DNA from: a virus
Strand: one strand, 5' to 3'
Length of the DNA: 21,407 nt
Virus record (IMG/VR): IMGVR_UViG_3300011113_000723
Span: 1 to 21,407 of that record
Shown: piece by piece, positions 1 through 9,506 of the stretch
Layout of the letters: every line of letters starts with the position of its first letter
How positions within the stretch are numbered: position 1 is the stretch's first letter
Made by a program: the position numbers and the translations under genes
Notes under the pieces: generated by a model
The model's input: only the letters and a program-made list of their open reading frames with translations
What the model was told of the DNA's origin: nothing
The model's database searches: none

Positions 1-583
1 TTCCAGTAAAATAAAATAAACCCGTGCTTAAATTATTTATGAATTGTTGAGTTCTATAATACTTTCTCCAATTAGCAGTTTTTCTACTTACACCATTTAC
101 ACCCTCTATTGTACTACCCGTCCAAGCGTTTATAAAATTTTGTCCAGCTGCGGTGGAATTATTTACAGTAGTTCCAAACTCAGATACAGACACAGTACCT
201 GTGGCTGCTGTGGAAGAATTCCAAAGAGTGACATAATTATCAATACTAAACTGATAAGTTTGGTCTTCACTTAAAACATAGACCAACATTCCAATTCTTC
301 TTCTACCTGAAGATATATTATCAGAATATAATGTTAAAACGTCAGGAGACCAAGCAGTTCCCGTTCCTTTTGTAAATTCAATTGGAATTGTGTTACCACT
401 ATATTCTATTGAACCAGTTGTCCCTGTTGGTATGGTATAAACCAAGTCGTTAAGTGAACCTACTTCCATAAATCCACCAATATTATATACACTAAAGGTA
501 TTACCAAAAGTATTTGTATTACTAATAGAAGTTGTTCCTTCTATTAATAACGGGGATGATGGATTTTTATAAGGAATTGCCAT
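1..583 (-). CDS. Hypothetical virion protein, 3' end cut by the window edge
   Basis: An open frame runs from ATG at 583 (MAIPYKNPSS...) to the window edge without a stop, giving about 194 residues; the C-terminus lies outside. It starts 9 bases after the stop of the 373-residue protein gene and is on the same strand, so it belongs to the same operon. The sequence is Gly/Ser/Thr/Asn-rich and beta-like, as in many tail fibre or small adhesin proteins. I do not recognise a family. Local patterns include an RRR stretch near residue 96 and a tryptophan/tyrosine-rich basic patch (NWRKYYRTQQF) near residues 172-182. No signal peptide or membrane segment is visible. No Shine-Dalgarno sequence precedes the start; the leader is AT-only just before the ATG. 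Its place after the adhesin genes suggests a tail or fibre accessory protein, but that is context only. The frame is convincing; the function is open. Confidence 0.8.
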   Translation of the reverse strand, partial: MAIPYKNPSSPLLIEGTTSISNTNTFGNTFSVYNIGGFMEVGSLNDLVYTIPTGTTGSIEYSGNTIPIEFTKGTGTAWSPDVLTLYSDNISSGRRRIGMLVYVLSEDQTYQFSIDNYVTLWNSSTAATGTVSVSEFGTTVNNSTAAGQNFINAWTGSTIEGVNGVSRKTANWRKYYRTQQFINNLSTGLFYFTG

Positions 584-592
584 TTTATATAA

Positions 593-1714
593 TTATGTAC
601 CTATTACACTTCCTTTAAAGTATAAATCAATATTATTATTTAATTCGAAATTTTGAGAAGGGTATGATGTGTAAACTCTAAACGTTGTATGTCCAATAGT
701 TACTCCAGAATAAAAAACTGTATTTTGATATATTGTCGAATTCATTTTTACCGATGTCATAATATTTGGATTACCCATACCTAAATTAATCTCAAGCTGA
801 TACTGATAATTAGTAAACCATGTCGGCACTATCCATGTATACCAAGCCTTATCTTCTATAGTATTTTGAGTAACTTTAGCGGTTAAAAATTCATAATACC
901 TAATCAAATTACCATATTGGTCTAGTCCATATGAAATTCCGTTTATTGGGGTTTGGTTAACTGTTAGCCCCGTTGTAGAATTTAGATTAAATGTTATAGA
1001 TGTCTTTATTGGTCTTGGAAATTCTCCCGAACTCCATCCACTAAAATTTATATAGGATACCATATCACTTATAAATGTTCCCGATACTGAACTTGGTTGC
1101 GTCCCATTTGTAAACCCTAAGAATGTCGAACCCTGATTATACATGTACTGTCCAATAGATGAAGCTCCGCTATAAGGTTCAATAAATAAATAAGCAAAGG
1201 CTTGTTCGGGAGTTGAAGATGGAGTAACTGAAATTGTTGGTGTTGGTGTTGAAGTATTAGTAGAGGTTATACTTGGCGTAATTGAAATAGTTGGTGTTAT
1301 TGTTGGGGTGACTGATAATGTCGGTGTTACTGAAGGAGTAATTGAAATAGTTGGGGTTATTGTTGGGGTTATAGATGGTGTAGGGGTATTTGTTGGGGTT
1401 GGTGTTTGAGTAACAGGTGTTGGGGTAACCGTTGGTGTTGGGGTTTGTGTAATAGGTGTCGATGTTGGTGTTTCACTTGGTTCAGGTGACACACACATAT
1501 AATTCATTGTAAACTCGCATTGTGTTGAGTCAACAATTTTTATTAAAATTTCTGGAGCGTTGTCAAAATAAGAAGGAACCGAAAAGGTATAATTTGGGGG
1601 TACTGTTGTTAAAATTACAGTAACAAATTGACAATAATACTGATTAATATCACATACGTATATCTGATAGGGTGGAGTACCATTAATATTTGTAAGTGTA
1701 ATTTGTTGTGACAT
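593..1714 (-). CDS. Putative tail fibre/adhesin with Pro/Thr-rich linker
   Basis: 373 residues in three parts. Residues 1-75 form a small domain with NGTPPY near residue 11 and a closing VDSTQC near residues 61-66, the same landmarks as the SprB-type repeats of the preceding gene, so it looks like a single orphan repeat. Residues about 76-170 are a low-complexity linker of TPT, TPS and ITP units, likely extended and flexible. Residues about 171-373 are a beta-rich domain of unknown family (starting [12 protein letters not shown]) that could be the binding head. No signal peptide or membrane segment is visible. The start ATG shares one base with the previous stop (TAATG), so translation is probably coupled to the SprB-repeat protein. 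Inferred role: a receptor-binding or fibre protein with its N-terminal domain on the virion, a spacer, and a C-terminal head. The architecture is seen directly; the function is inferred. Confidence 0.75.
   Translation of the reverse strand: MSQQITLTNINGTPPYQIYVCDINQYYCQFVTVILTTVPPNYTFSVPSYFDNAPEILIKIVDSTQCEFTMNYMCVSPEPSETPTSTPITQTPTPTVTPTPVTQTPTPTNTPTPSITPTITPTISITPSVTPTLSVTPTITPTISITPSITSTNTSTPTPTISVTPSSTPEQAFAYLFIEPYSGASSIGQYMYNQGSTFLGFTNGTQPSSVSGTFISDMVSYINFSGWSSGEFPRPIKTSITFNLNSTTGLTVNQTPINGISYGLDQYGNLIRYYEFLTAKVTQNTIEDKAWYTWIVPTWFTNYQYQLEINLGMGNPNIMTSVKMNSTIYQNTVFYSGVTIGHTTFRVYTSYPSQNFELNNNIDLYFKGSVIGT
1205..1489 (-). repeat. Low-complexity Pro/Thr linker with 60-base internal repeat
   Basis: This stretch encodes about 95 residues of Thr, Pro, Ser and Ile units ([16 protein letters not shown]). 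At DNA level a 32-base unit at 1278-1309 recurs at 1338-1369 with one mismatch, a period of 60 bases or 20 residues. Such stretches can gain or lose units by slippage or recombination, which would change spacer length between the two end domains. Confidence 0.85.
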
Positions 1715-4587
1715 TATAATTGATATTTTCCTTTTAATGAATTATAAACAGTATTTACCTCATTCAGGGATAATGCTCTATTATAAATATACAAAAGGAA
1801 AAGTGACCCATTAAATGCTCCGAAACCATTGAGTTGTTGTCCATAACGCCCAATTACTGAACCTGTTTGATAAGTATCACTCACAGTTGTAGTGTTAAGT
1901 TGACCATTAATATTTGTAATCAATTGGTTTGAACTTCTTGAGAATACTCCCAAAACAATATTATTAACCACTTGTACTGAAACAGAGTTACCCGAAGACG
2001 GGCTTCCGTAGTTGATATTATAAACTCCGTCAAAAGATGTACCGCTCGCACCTAAACTATTTTCATAAATCCCCCAACCTGTTGTGATATTATCATTTGA
2101 ACCTAATAGTAATTGTGAAATTCCTCCTCCTGTATTACTGTAGTATTCTTTTCTAAAAGCCATGATGACTGTATAGTTTTGAGACGCTCCAAATGTTTCT
2201 AAATTTAGTGTTGCAGAAGTTGGTAATTGTAAATACCCGTCTGTTGACGTGCTGTCATTTAGTGTTAATCCTCCTCCATAGTCGTATGTATAGACATAAC
2301 TTCCTCCATTTAATGTACAGTTGTTTCCATTACCACTTAAATCAAACCATGTTGAGCCATTGCCAGGGTAGGACTCTATGTTATCACCTTCTAATCTTAA
2401 AACCAAACAATTACAAATAACACCGTCGGTTGATAAACAATCGATATCATATTGGATTTGTATGTCAACAGATAGGTCTTCATCCCTATAAACCTCAACG
2501 TTATTTACTGTTTCAGAAGTAATATCGATTGTATTAGTTGTTTCATCTATAACACAATCAGTTATATACGGTAATGAAAGAATTGTATTTGTTAAAAAAT
2601 CAAAATATTGTTCCGTAGTTGGTACATCACTTAGTGATGTTGAATAATGAAATGGATATAGGTATTCAGTACCTGCCAAAGTTATTTTAACAAATATGAA
2701 AGCATTTCTAAAAATACAAGAATCGGAATTAGCAACTAAAGATGTATAACCACTTAAAAGAATACTACCTAAACTAAAATATTCTGAACTCACAAATGTT
2801 GTTCCACTATCCGTTACAGATGAACTACCTGTCAATGTAATCAAAGGATTACACGTAACATTTGTAGACGCTAAAAACACACACCCACTATTTCCTGATA
2901 CAGTTGCAGTGTATGTTCCAGCAGTAAGACCTGTTATTACTAAACCTGTCTGACCATTAGCATTTGCCGACCAAAAGTAACTATATGGTGCATCCGTACC
3001 ATTAATTAATAAACTTACAGTACCACCACTTCCATTTAGACAGCTTGTTGGGAATAAAGTTATATTGGGAGCATTTGTTGATTGTATTGTAACATCAAAA
3101 CTCTGAGTACAATTTTGATTTGTCTTTGTAATTGATACACTATAATTACCTGGTTTTAACCTATTAAAACTGTAACTTGTACTTGTAGTCAAAGGTGAAC
3201 TTTGTCCGTTTGATAGAAAATATTGGTATGTGTCACCTGTAGTTGTTGATGATAGAATGTCAATAGCAATAATTCCATTATTGTATCCACAGGTCGTTGC
3301 AGTATAGGTTATTGATGGATTAAATGAAGGTTCATTAGTTATCACAACTTCCTGAGTAAATCCGCAGTAATTTGAACCATCAGAAACTGATAGTGTCCAT
3401 GTATCTGAACTTAAATTTCTAAAAGTATTGGATGTGATGTTTGATAATATATCAAAAACAGTATTACCATCTGATGACTCACAAATGTATCTATAAGGTT
3501 TTCTTCCACCTTGTACTAATGTTGTTATTGTTCCATCATTATGGGAACAAAGTGAATTTGTTGAGGTAAATTTAGTTACGGTGAATGCATTTGGAACCGA
3601 TAGAGTAAATCCAATTGATGATGTACATAAACTCACGTCTGTGACCCCAACGGTATAATTACCTGCCGGTAAGTTTTCAAATAACACATTACTTGAATAT
3701 GATATTATTTGTTCACCTGTACTCAATGTGTACATATAAGGTGGAGTTCCTCCTGAAAAATAACACAAAGCACTACCATCACTTTGACCACAAGTAGGTT
3801 GTGTCAAAACACTTGTAATACTTGTTATTTGAGTCCCTTGTCCTACAACTGCGGTTTTTGTTTTTGAACATCCTTGTGAATCGGAAACAAATACAGTATA
3901 ACTACCCTGTGATAGTCCTGTAATTGTTGATGCCGAAGTTATTCCCGTCAAACCGTTTCCATTCCAACTATAGATGTACGGTGGAGTACCTGTTAGTCCT
4001 GTTATAACAACTCTGCCAAGTTGAGCGGGGGTACACGTTGGGTTATTAACAATGTAAAAACCGTAATCAAAATCCTGAGTGTTGTTAAGAATTACGGTTT
4101 GTGTTTTGGAAGCACATGAACCTAGTGGAGTTACTTCACAATAATAAACACCTGATGGGAAATTAACAAACGTAAATGGGTTTTCAGAAAAAGTATATCC
4201 ACTATAAAATTCACCATTCCTATAAAAATTATAGGTGTAACTATCAGATATTTCAGTGCTTTGGACGGATATTACTCCATTATTACCACCACAAAACGGA
4301 TTCACTATGGACAAAATAGATGACGTACTAGATGAAAATATATTAAATGAAATCTGTTGTGATTGTGGTGTTGCTGATGAATCAACAACGTTAATACTGT
4401 ATGTACCAGCACTAAGACCTCCGTATGAATACGGACTTGTTTGACCTGTCTGAGTTAATGAGCCAAATGATACCGGCTCAAACCAAGTCATTGTGTATGG
4501 TGGACTCCCGCCTAAAACTAAATTAAGTTCACCACTGTTTGTGTTTGAACAGTCTCCCGTTAATGATATTGTATATAATATTGCCAT
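1714..4587 (-). CDS. Tail adhesin with seven SprB-type repeats and LamG-like C-terminus
   Basis: 957 residues. Residues about 2-582 are seven tandem units of roughly 76-87 residues. Each has a Cys near its start, a G(G/T)xPPY-like centre (for example GGSPPY, GTPPY, GGTPPY), then G-L-x-x-G-x-Y and a V-x-D-x-x-x-C-type ending. This is the pattern of the SprB repeat family, known from surface adhesins of gliding Bacteroidota. Residues about 583-727 form a separate domain of unknown family. Residues about 728-957 look like a laminin-G/concanavalin-type jelly roll: an early [11 protein letters not shown] motif and a terminal [13 protein letters not shown] motif are typical of phage and giant-virus LamG domains. 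No signal peptide is visible, as expected for a virion protein. It starts 2 bases after the 970-residue protein gene. Inferred role: a long fibre or adhesin carrying a carbohydrate-binding tip. The repeat and LamG calls are from motif recognition; the receptor is unknown. Confidence 0.85.
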   Translation of the reverse strand: MAILYTISLTGDCSNTNSGELNLVLGGSPPYTMTWFEPVSFGSLTQTGQTSPYSYGGLSAGTYSINVVDSSATPQSQQISFNIFSSSTSSILSIVNPFCGGNNGVISVQSTEISDSYTYNFYRNGEFYSGYTFSENPFTFVNFPSGVYYCEVTPLGSCASKTQTVILNNTQDFDYGFYIVNNPTCTPAQLGRVVITGLTGTPPYIYSWNGNGLTGITSASTITGLSQGSYTVFVSDSQGCSKTKTAVVGQGTQITSITSVLTQPTCGQSDGSALCYFSGGTPPYMYTLSTGEQIISYSSNVLFENLPAGNYTVGVTDVSLCTSSIGFTLSVPNAFTVTKFTSTNSLCSHNDGTITTLVQGGRKPYRYICESSDGNTVFDILSNITSNTFRNLSSDTWTLSVSDGSNYCGFTQEVVITNEPSFNPSITYTATTCGYNNGIIAIDILSSTTTGDTYQYFLSNGQSSPLTTSTSYSFNRLKPGNYSVSITKTNQNCTQSFDVTIQSTNAPNITLFPTSCLNGSGGTVSLLINGTDAPYSYFWSANANGQTGLVITGLTAGTYTATVSGNSGCVFLASTNVTCNPLITLTGSSSVTDSGTTFVSSEYFSLGSILLSGYTSLVANSDSCIFRNAFIFVKITLAGTEYLYPFHYSTSLSDVPTTEQYFDFLTNTILSLPYITDCVIDETTNTIDITSETVNNVEVYRDEDLSVDIQIQYDIDCLSTDGVICNCLVLRLEGDNIESYPGNGSTWFDLSGNGNNCTLNGGSYVYTYDYGGGLTLNDSTSTDGYLQLPTSATLNLETFGASQNYTVIMAFRKEYYSNTGGGISQLLLGSNDNITTGWGIYENSLGASGTSFDGVYNINYGSPSSGNSVSVQVVNNIVLGVFSRSSNQLITNINGQLNTTTVSDTYQTGSVIGRYGQQLNGFGAFNGSLFLLYIYNRALSLNEVNTVYNSLKGKYQL
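2842..4584 (-). repeat. Seven tandem SprB-like repeats (protein-level)
   Basis: The units span residues about 2-85, 88-170, 171-251, 252-333, 334-420, 421-505 and 506-582 of the adhesin. They share their Cys positions and the PPY and G-x-Y landmarks but are strongly diverged in sequence. They are therefore an old domain array rather than a recent DNA tandem duplication. Units 2 and 6 lack the PPY centre. Confidence 0.8.
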
Positions 4588-4589
4588 TT

Positions 4590-7502
4590 TTAATTCTGTA
4601 TGGTTAAATTAACTATCCAAGTCACACTACTTATCGTCTTACTGATGTGTTGGAAACTAATTAATGGGTTGTCTAAAGTATAAGAGAGTCCTTCTTGATT
4701 TGTTAAACTCTGAAAAAGTTGGACATATCCCGCAACACTAGCGAAACTAACTACGTCATCAACATTACTAATAGTATAGTCATTTGTTACCGTTGCTTGT
4801 GGTAATGTGAATGTAGTACCATCACTATAATTAAATCGTAACTGTCTAACTGTACTTGTTATCAAAGGATTTGCTCCTTGTGGTGACGCTTGGTTATAAG
4901 ATTCAATTATTGAGTTTCGGAATAGAATTGCCAAATTAAACGAACTTGATGTTGATTCTGATGGTTGTTGTACAGGTGCAACAACTTGTGGTGATGTTGT
5001 TGTTTGATTACTTATACTACAACCTCTTTGTCTTCTATACACAAATTTCTGTCTGTGGAAAATTGAATTTTCAAATTTAGTACCAGTGTTCCAAATTGTC
5101 GTAGCCGGTATAAATTGTTCCACAAGTCTTATCCAATAATCACCAACTTCATTAATATAGTTTATCATATTTTGGTAAGTGAAATTATTATTTTCAATAC
5201 CAACATCTTCTTTCATTGTAAGATATTTGTAAAAAATTGACTGTAAGGTTGGGTACCCTCCCGTCTTTCCATCTGAACCATATTGTCTATTCCTTGTATT
5301 GATAGTATTTAACCAAAACGTTTCATAGAACTGTTGAAAGGTTTCCACTTGTGGTTTTGGGTCAATGTATGTCCAATCATTACTTCCAGGTTGTGGATAT
5401 GGTGATGATAATCCTGTGTAAGGTATTGGATAATCTTTGGTATTTGATAGGTACCATACATCATAAACCAAGGCTTGTGCCGGATTCATAAATAATTCAA
5501 CATTCTTAACATTCAAAACTAACCTGTCATCCGCAACATTATATAAAGTATCAAATCCTCCACCCAATGAAGTTCGATAATCTGAGTCTCCTTGAGCCCA
5601 AGCTTTTTTGTTGTCTACCTCTTTTGTTAATGAAAAACCAAAACCTAAATATGGAAAATTTTGAAATCTATCTAAATATTTCATTCCATAAGTGAAAGGT
5701 TCAAGTTGTGTTTGTACGTTAAAATTTTGTCCGGTAAATACACTTGTAGTCCTATTAATTATTTCAGGACTTCTGTGTTGCGGAGTGGCTTCAAACCATC
5801 CTTCCCCTTTTTGGAAGAAAAAGTTATTGTTATTTATTGGAGGTTTTGGATATCCGTTTGAATCAACAGGATAATCATCAATTGTTACATCGACATCAAA
5901 ATATGATGTTGTTGAAGTAAAAGCAGTATATCTAAACCCATAGAATGGATACGTGTTTGTTGGGTCGTAAATTGGTGTTGTTGGTTGGTAAGTTCCTCCT
6001 GATATTGTATTATATAGTTCGTTGAATCTACCTAAATTTATATTGCTGTCCGCCAAATAGACATTTTCATTAAACTCAACTAAAGCTTCGGGCGCCCCAA
6101 TATTTTTAAGTAAGAAATCAATCGCTTTTCGAGTACCTTTGGATTTATATAGGTAAGCAGAATTAATTATTAAATTTCTAAAATATTGGTCATTTAATTG
6201 TGATACTGTAATTCCATCACTATAACCAGGAAAGTCGTTTTCAGTAGTACCATATAATGAATCAAAGAATCCTTGTGTTGTTAGTGGTGAAACTGAACTG
6301 CCCCAACCTAATGTTTGTGCAAAATTATTTAATAACCCCGATGGGATGTCATTACCCACATTGTAGTTTACTGAAGTAACGTGTGATATGGCGTCAATAT
6401 ATTTTTTTGTTTCATCATAACTTCTTCCGTAAATTTTCAATACTTTATCCATCTTATTATCTTCAGTATCAAATTCTTGGAAAGCAGAGGTTATATAAAA
6501 TCTAGAAATTAAATTAGTTTGGAAATCGTCAAAATTTTCAGCTATTTTATTAAGCTGTACTAAATAGTCATTAAAAGCCGGCGTGGATATATCCAAATTC
6601 CACACTCCAATTAAAGGCCATGTTGCAGTCTCATTAGTTGTAACAATATTACCATCTTCAGCTTCAATAGGTACTTTAAAAACAGATGTGTATTTTGGGA
6701 CTATGTATCTATTTAACAATAACTCTTCTACCTCATCAAAGTTCAAATTATAAACTTCGTTTACTATTGTATTATTTGGTCTGATAACTAAGTAATCACT
6801 ACTAGTTGAGTTACCTGAGAATGGGTTACCTTTACAACCTAAAGTTAATGTACCTGAACTAATACTAAGTGGTGGATTTATACTAATAATTTGATAAAAT
6901 TCTCCGTTTAAATTTAGTACGTAGTCAACATAAGTTTTTGGTAAATTTCTAAATTCTGAAATTTCATAATCTAATGAAGATATGTTTTGAGTCGCATAGT
7001 AACTAAAATCAATAGAAAAAGGATTTCTTAACTTAGTGACATCCATAGTAAAAGTTGTGGTAGTGGTCGCACTATTATAAACTATATTATAAGCAGTATT
7101 ACCTGTTGTTAAATTAGACCCGTATTTGGATACTTCGATTGCTGCAGGAAAGAAATTAATTATTTTAGTTATCGCCGCTTCAAATCTTTTGGTAAGTGGA
7201 CCGTAATTAACAAAATTTGTAATTACTGTTTGGTCAAAATTTGGGTAGACTCTAAAATTACTTTCATAAATTTTAGAAGCTTCATCCATAGTTTTAATAC
7301 CCAAACTATCTAAAGAAATTGGTTGTGAAAAAACCGCACTGTCAAATGACCTAACACTTCTTTCAGTGCTACCAACAGTAAAAGCAAAATTACCTTGTGT
7401 TAGACCTCCACCTTGTACAAGTTGGAATCCAACCAAGTTGTCAGAAAAAGTTCCCTTTCCTGATGGTGTTTGTGGTGGACATGTATATTTTATAACGGAC
7501 AT
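4590..7502 (-). CDS. Large baseplate/tail-tip protein with tail protein I-like segment
   Basis: 970 residues. Around residues 449-475 the stretch YKSKGTRKAIDFLLKNIG matches the pattern (long helix, KGT-[RK]-x-[GAS]-[IL]-x-x-LL) typical of phage tail protein I and related baseplate tail-tip proteins. A second conserved-looking block near residues 780-825 (IRLVEQFIPATTIW, then a basic FVYRRQRGC) resembles the end of such structural modules. A Gln/Pro/Ser-rich linker (about 830-850) then leads to a separate C-terminal domain of about 120 residues. It is much longer than P2 gpI (roughly 180 residues), so any relation covers one segment only. The start shares one base with the previous stop (TAATG), and the next gene starts 2 bases after its own stop, immediately before the SprB adhesin. 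Inferred role: connector between the baseplate and the adhesin. The segment similarity is from memory of the family, and the overall function is uncertain. Confidence 0.65.
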   Translation of the reverse strand: MSVIKYTCPPQTPSGKGTFSDNLVGFQLVQGGGLTQGNFAFTVGSTERSVRSFDSAVFSQPISLDSLGIKTMDEASKIYESNFRVYPNFDQTVITNFVNYGPLTKRFEAAITKIINFFPAAIEVSKYGSNLTTGNTAYNIVYNSATTTTTFTMDVTKLRNPFSIDFSYYATQNISSLDYEISEFRNLPKTYVDYVLNLNGEFYQIISINPPLSISSGTLTLGCKGNPFSGNSTSSDYLVIRPNNTIVNEVYNLNFDEVEELLLNRYIVPKYTSVFKVPIEAEDGNIVTTNETATWPLIGVWNLDISTPAFNDYLVQLNKIAENFDDFQTNLISRFYITSAFQEFDTEDNKMDKVLKIYGRSYDETKKYIDAISHVTSVNYNVGNDIPSGLLNNFAQTLGWGSSVSPLTTQGFFDSLYGTTENDFPGYSDGITVSQLNDQYFRNLIINSAYLYKSKGTRKAIDFLLKNIGAPEALVEFNENVYLADSNINLGRFNELYNTISGGTYQPTTPIYDPTNTYPFYGFRYTAFTSTTSYFDVDVTIDDYPVDSNGYPKPPINNNNFFFQKGEGWFEATPQHRSPEIINRTTSVFTGQNFNVQTQLEPFTYGMKYLDRFQNFPYLGFGFSLTKEVDNKKAWAQGDSDYRTSLGGGFDTLYNVADDRLVLNVKNVELFMNPAQALVYDVWYLSNTKDYPIPYTGLSSPYPQPGSNDWTYIDPKPQVETFQQFYETFWLNTINTRNRQYGSDGKTGGYPTLQSIFYKYLTMKEDVGIENNNFTYQNMINYINEVGDYWIRLVEQFIPATTIWNTGTKFENSIFHRQKFVYRRQRGCSISNQTTTSPQVVAPVQQPSESTSSSFNLAILFRNSIIESYNQASPQGANPLITSTVRQLRFNYSDGTTFTLPQATVTNDYTISNVDDVVSFASVAGYVQLFQSLTNQEGLSYTLDNPLISFQHISKTISSVTWIVNLTIQN

Positions 7503-8401
7503 TAACTACTTATCTGTTGGAAATTTTTAGTGAAATCAATATTATTACCTCTGTCTCTTCGAACTTCATATAACAATTCGTTGAATTGGTTTCTAATTTC
7601 ATAAAGATTGTATTGTCTGTAAATGTTGTTTTCGGTATCGTAAATTGTATATATTCCGTCCTCGATTGATTTTGTTTGATTACCGTATAACGCAATTGCT
7701 AAGGTATTGGCATCATGTTCAACCATTTCAACCTCAACCATTGTTGGGTTAAAAAATGTGTGAGTGATTATTATTTCTTGTCCTTCAACTCCTATGTATG
7801 GGGTCGCACTTGGGTTGTTTGTACCTGAAGCCGATGGAGTTAAAGTTAAAAATAACAAGTTACTACTTGTATCTACGTATGAATACCTAATTGTCTGTCC
7901 AACACTGTTAGTTACATTAGAATAAACAGGTGTACAATAAAATGCTGAAGTAATAATTCTAAAAAAATTTGGTACTTTTTGTTGACCACTTAGGTATTCA
8001 ACTCTATACCCAACTAAACCCTGTGGTATGAATTTATAAAGATATTCACTTGGCACATTATCCAAATCAATAATAATACCTTTAACATTTGGTAACGCCG
8101 CCAATACTCCACAAGCCGCAATTGATGTTCTTATTTGTGGAGGTCTTAACATTAGTGTGTATATACCTAATCTATTAAAAGTGTCGGTTGGTAGATTTAA
8201 ATTATAAAGTCCACCTAAAACCTCACTTGTATAACCACCAGTTGCTGAATTATTAAAATATGGAGTAATTAAGGAACTCTCCAACTTTGTTAATTCAAAG
8301 TTTTGAGTATCGTCCCTTGAAGGGGTGTAATGCAAAATTATTTCTATATCTGTGTTAGAGCAATCTGCAAGTCTTACTGTTCCATAATTACCTAAAGCCA
8401 T
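7502..8401 (-). CDS. Hypothetical virion protein (299 aa)
   Basis: I do not recognise a family. The 299-residue product has an N-terminal half of mixed character (MALGNYGTVRLADCSNTDIE...), four cysteines in the first 160 residues or so, and a C-terminal helical, charged tail (RQYNLYEIRNQFNELLYEVRRDRG) that could pack against a partner. No signal peptide or membrane span is visible. It is preceded by a 35-base gap carrying the octamer seen in the other long gaps of the operon, so it may start a new transcript covering the tail-tip and adhesin genes. Its stop overlaps the next start by one base (TAATG). Context suggests a baseplate component or an adaptor between wedge and tail-tip. Coding status is secure: a long frame, tight junctions and no competing frame. 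Confidence 0.8.
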   Translation of the reverse strand: MALGNYGTVRLADCSNTDIEIILHYTPSRDDTQNFELTKLESSLITPYFNNSATGGYTSEVLGGLYNLNLPTDTFNRLGIYTLMLRPPQIRTSIAACGVLAALPNVKGIIIDLDNVPSEYLYKFIPQGLVGYRVEYLSGQQKVPNFFRIITSAFYCTPVYSNVTNSVGQTIRYSYVDTSSNLLFLTLTPSASGTNNPSATPYIGVEGQEIIITHTFFNPTMVEVEMVEHDANTLAIALYGNQTKSIEDGIYTIYDTENNIYRQYNLYEIRNQFNELLYEVRRDRGNNIDFTKNFQQISS

Positions 8402-8414
8402 TATTCTTTTATTT

Positions 8415-8422
8415 TATAAATA
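8415..8422 (-). promoter_or_regulatory. Candidate promoter/processing octamer upstream of the 299-aa gene
   Basis: The coding strand reads TATTTATA, embedded in AACTATTTATAAAA, 13 bases before the start. The same octamer occurs in all three gaps longer than 30 bases in this operon. On the opposite strand it is TATAAATA, the T4 late-promoter consensus, but that orientation points away from the genes. A role is inferred only from position and recurrence. Confidence 0.35.
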
Positions 8423-8436
8423 GTTAATTTATTGTT

Positions 8437-9504
8437 TTAACTTCCCAAATTTACCACATTGAAAAACCCATATCCGTATCTTACAATGTCTCCAACGCTA
8501 TCAACTTCTCCAATTCTTAAAAATCTTTCCATACCTGAATTTTTACCTCTCTCAATTATTCCTGTCAGTTGTATTTCGGGAATTTCTATAACATTCATTA
8601 AAACTTCATCTTTAGTGACTCCACTAAAAACAACATCACTGATTGTTAATCCGCTTGAAATTGCAAAAAACATAGTTGTACCATTTATATAATCAACGTA
8701 ATTTACATTGTTAATAGTGTAAGCCGTGAATTGAGTACCTATATTAGTTGTGACACCAGTCACACCATTTAATATATTAATAACTTGTCCAACCTGTGGA
8801 TATTTTTGAGCCCCGTATTGTAAAAACTCATCATACAATGATTCAGTAAATCCACTTATAGTATATGGTACGTTTGTGGTTGGTAAATAATTGTATGAAT
8901 CGCCTGTAAAAAACGTATCAATAAATTCAGGGGTATTAACCCATGAATTATTAAAGTTTGTAAAATAAACCTTCCCTAATGGATTATCTATCGTTATACC
9001 TGTAAAAGGAACTTGTATGTTTTTTTGAACAATGAATGTTCCAATACTATTTGTACCAGTCAAACTTATAGTACGTCCTGTAGTTATTTGGGGGTAGGTG
9101 TGTTGTATACTTTGCGGACTAACCACAGTAACATTTTCTATTTGACTCCCGTCACCCCAATCTACAGTATAAAAAGTATTATCAAAATACTTTATGTTAT
9201 TGTCAGTAGTTAAAAAGAAATAATAAACATATGGTTGAGCACTGCTAGCACTATAAACAAAATTTATTTGTTGTCCATATTGTGAAATGTTACCATCAAA
9301 AACAGAATAATATCCGATATCATTAAACTCTTGTTTTAATACTATTGGTATTGTCAATCCTGTTAATAAGGATGTTCCGTTTGTGCCTCCTGATAATATT
9401 TCAGTCATACCTGAATAATATCCAAAATTGAATCCATCGTAAGACTCAGGTCGAACATCAAATTTTAAAACCTCAGGTGATATTTTAATTTTATAAGTAT
9501 CCAT
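8437..9504 (-). CDS. Hypothetical virion protein with PKD-like domain (355 aa)
   Basis: 355 residues, beta-rich. Residues about 105-165 contain TVDWGDGS (113-120) followed by QHTYP (134-138) and a later beta strand ending IQV. This is the classic W-G-D-G-S...H-x-Y layout of PKD domains, which are immunoglobulin-like folds common in extracellular and phage tail proteins. The C-terminus has an acidic block (IGEVDSVGDIVRYGYGFFNV). No signal peptide or membrane segment is visible. It starts 2 bases after the 253-residue protein gene and is followed by a 35-base gap. Like that protein, it opens with a short xxYKIxxS motif, which may mark a shared docking strand; this is weak. I infer a peripheral baseplate or tail protein; no T4 counterpart is recognised. 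Confidence 0.75.
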   Translation of the reverse strand: MDTYKIKISPEVLKFDVRPESYDGFNFGYYSGMTEILSGGTNGTSLLTGLTIPIVLKQEFNDIGYYSVFDGNISQYGQQINFVYSASSAQPYVYYFFLTTDNNIKYFDNTFYTVDWGDGSQIENVTVVSPQSIQHTYPQITTGRTISLTGTNSIGTFIVQKNIQVPFTGITIDNPLGKVYFTNFNNSWVNTPEFIDTFFTGDSYNYLPTTNVPYTISGFTESLYDEFLQYGAQKYPQVGQVINILNGVTGVTTNIGTQFTAYTINNVNYVDYINGTTMFFAISSGLTISDVVFSGVTKDEVLMNVIEIPEIQLTGIIERGKNSGMERFLRIGEVDSVGDIVRYGYGFFNVVNLGS

Positions 9505-9506
9505 TA

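Noticed and set aside
44-274. 76-residue plus-strand frame at the left edge
   Set aside because: It is antisense to the minus-strand frame open from 583 to the window edge, which fits the operon and has sensible composition.
1205-1489. CRISPR-like or non-coding tandem repeat
   Set aside because: The repeats are in frame and encode a Pro/Thr linker inside a continuous gene; there are no spacers of even length.
1714-4587. A bacterial gliding-adhesin locus
   Set aside because: No signal peptide or type IX secretion C-terminal domain is visible, and the gene is embedded in a compact phage baseplate operon.
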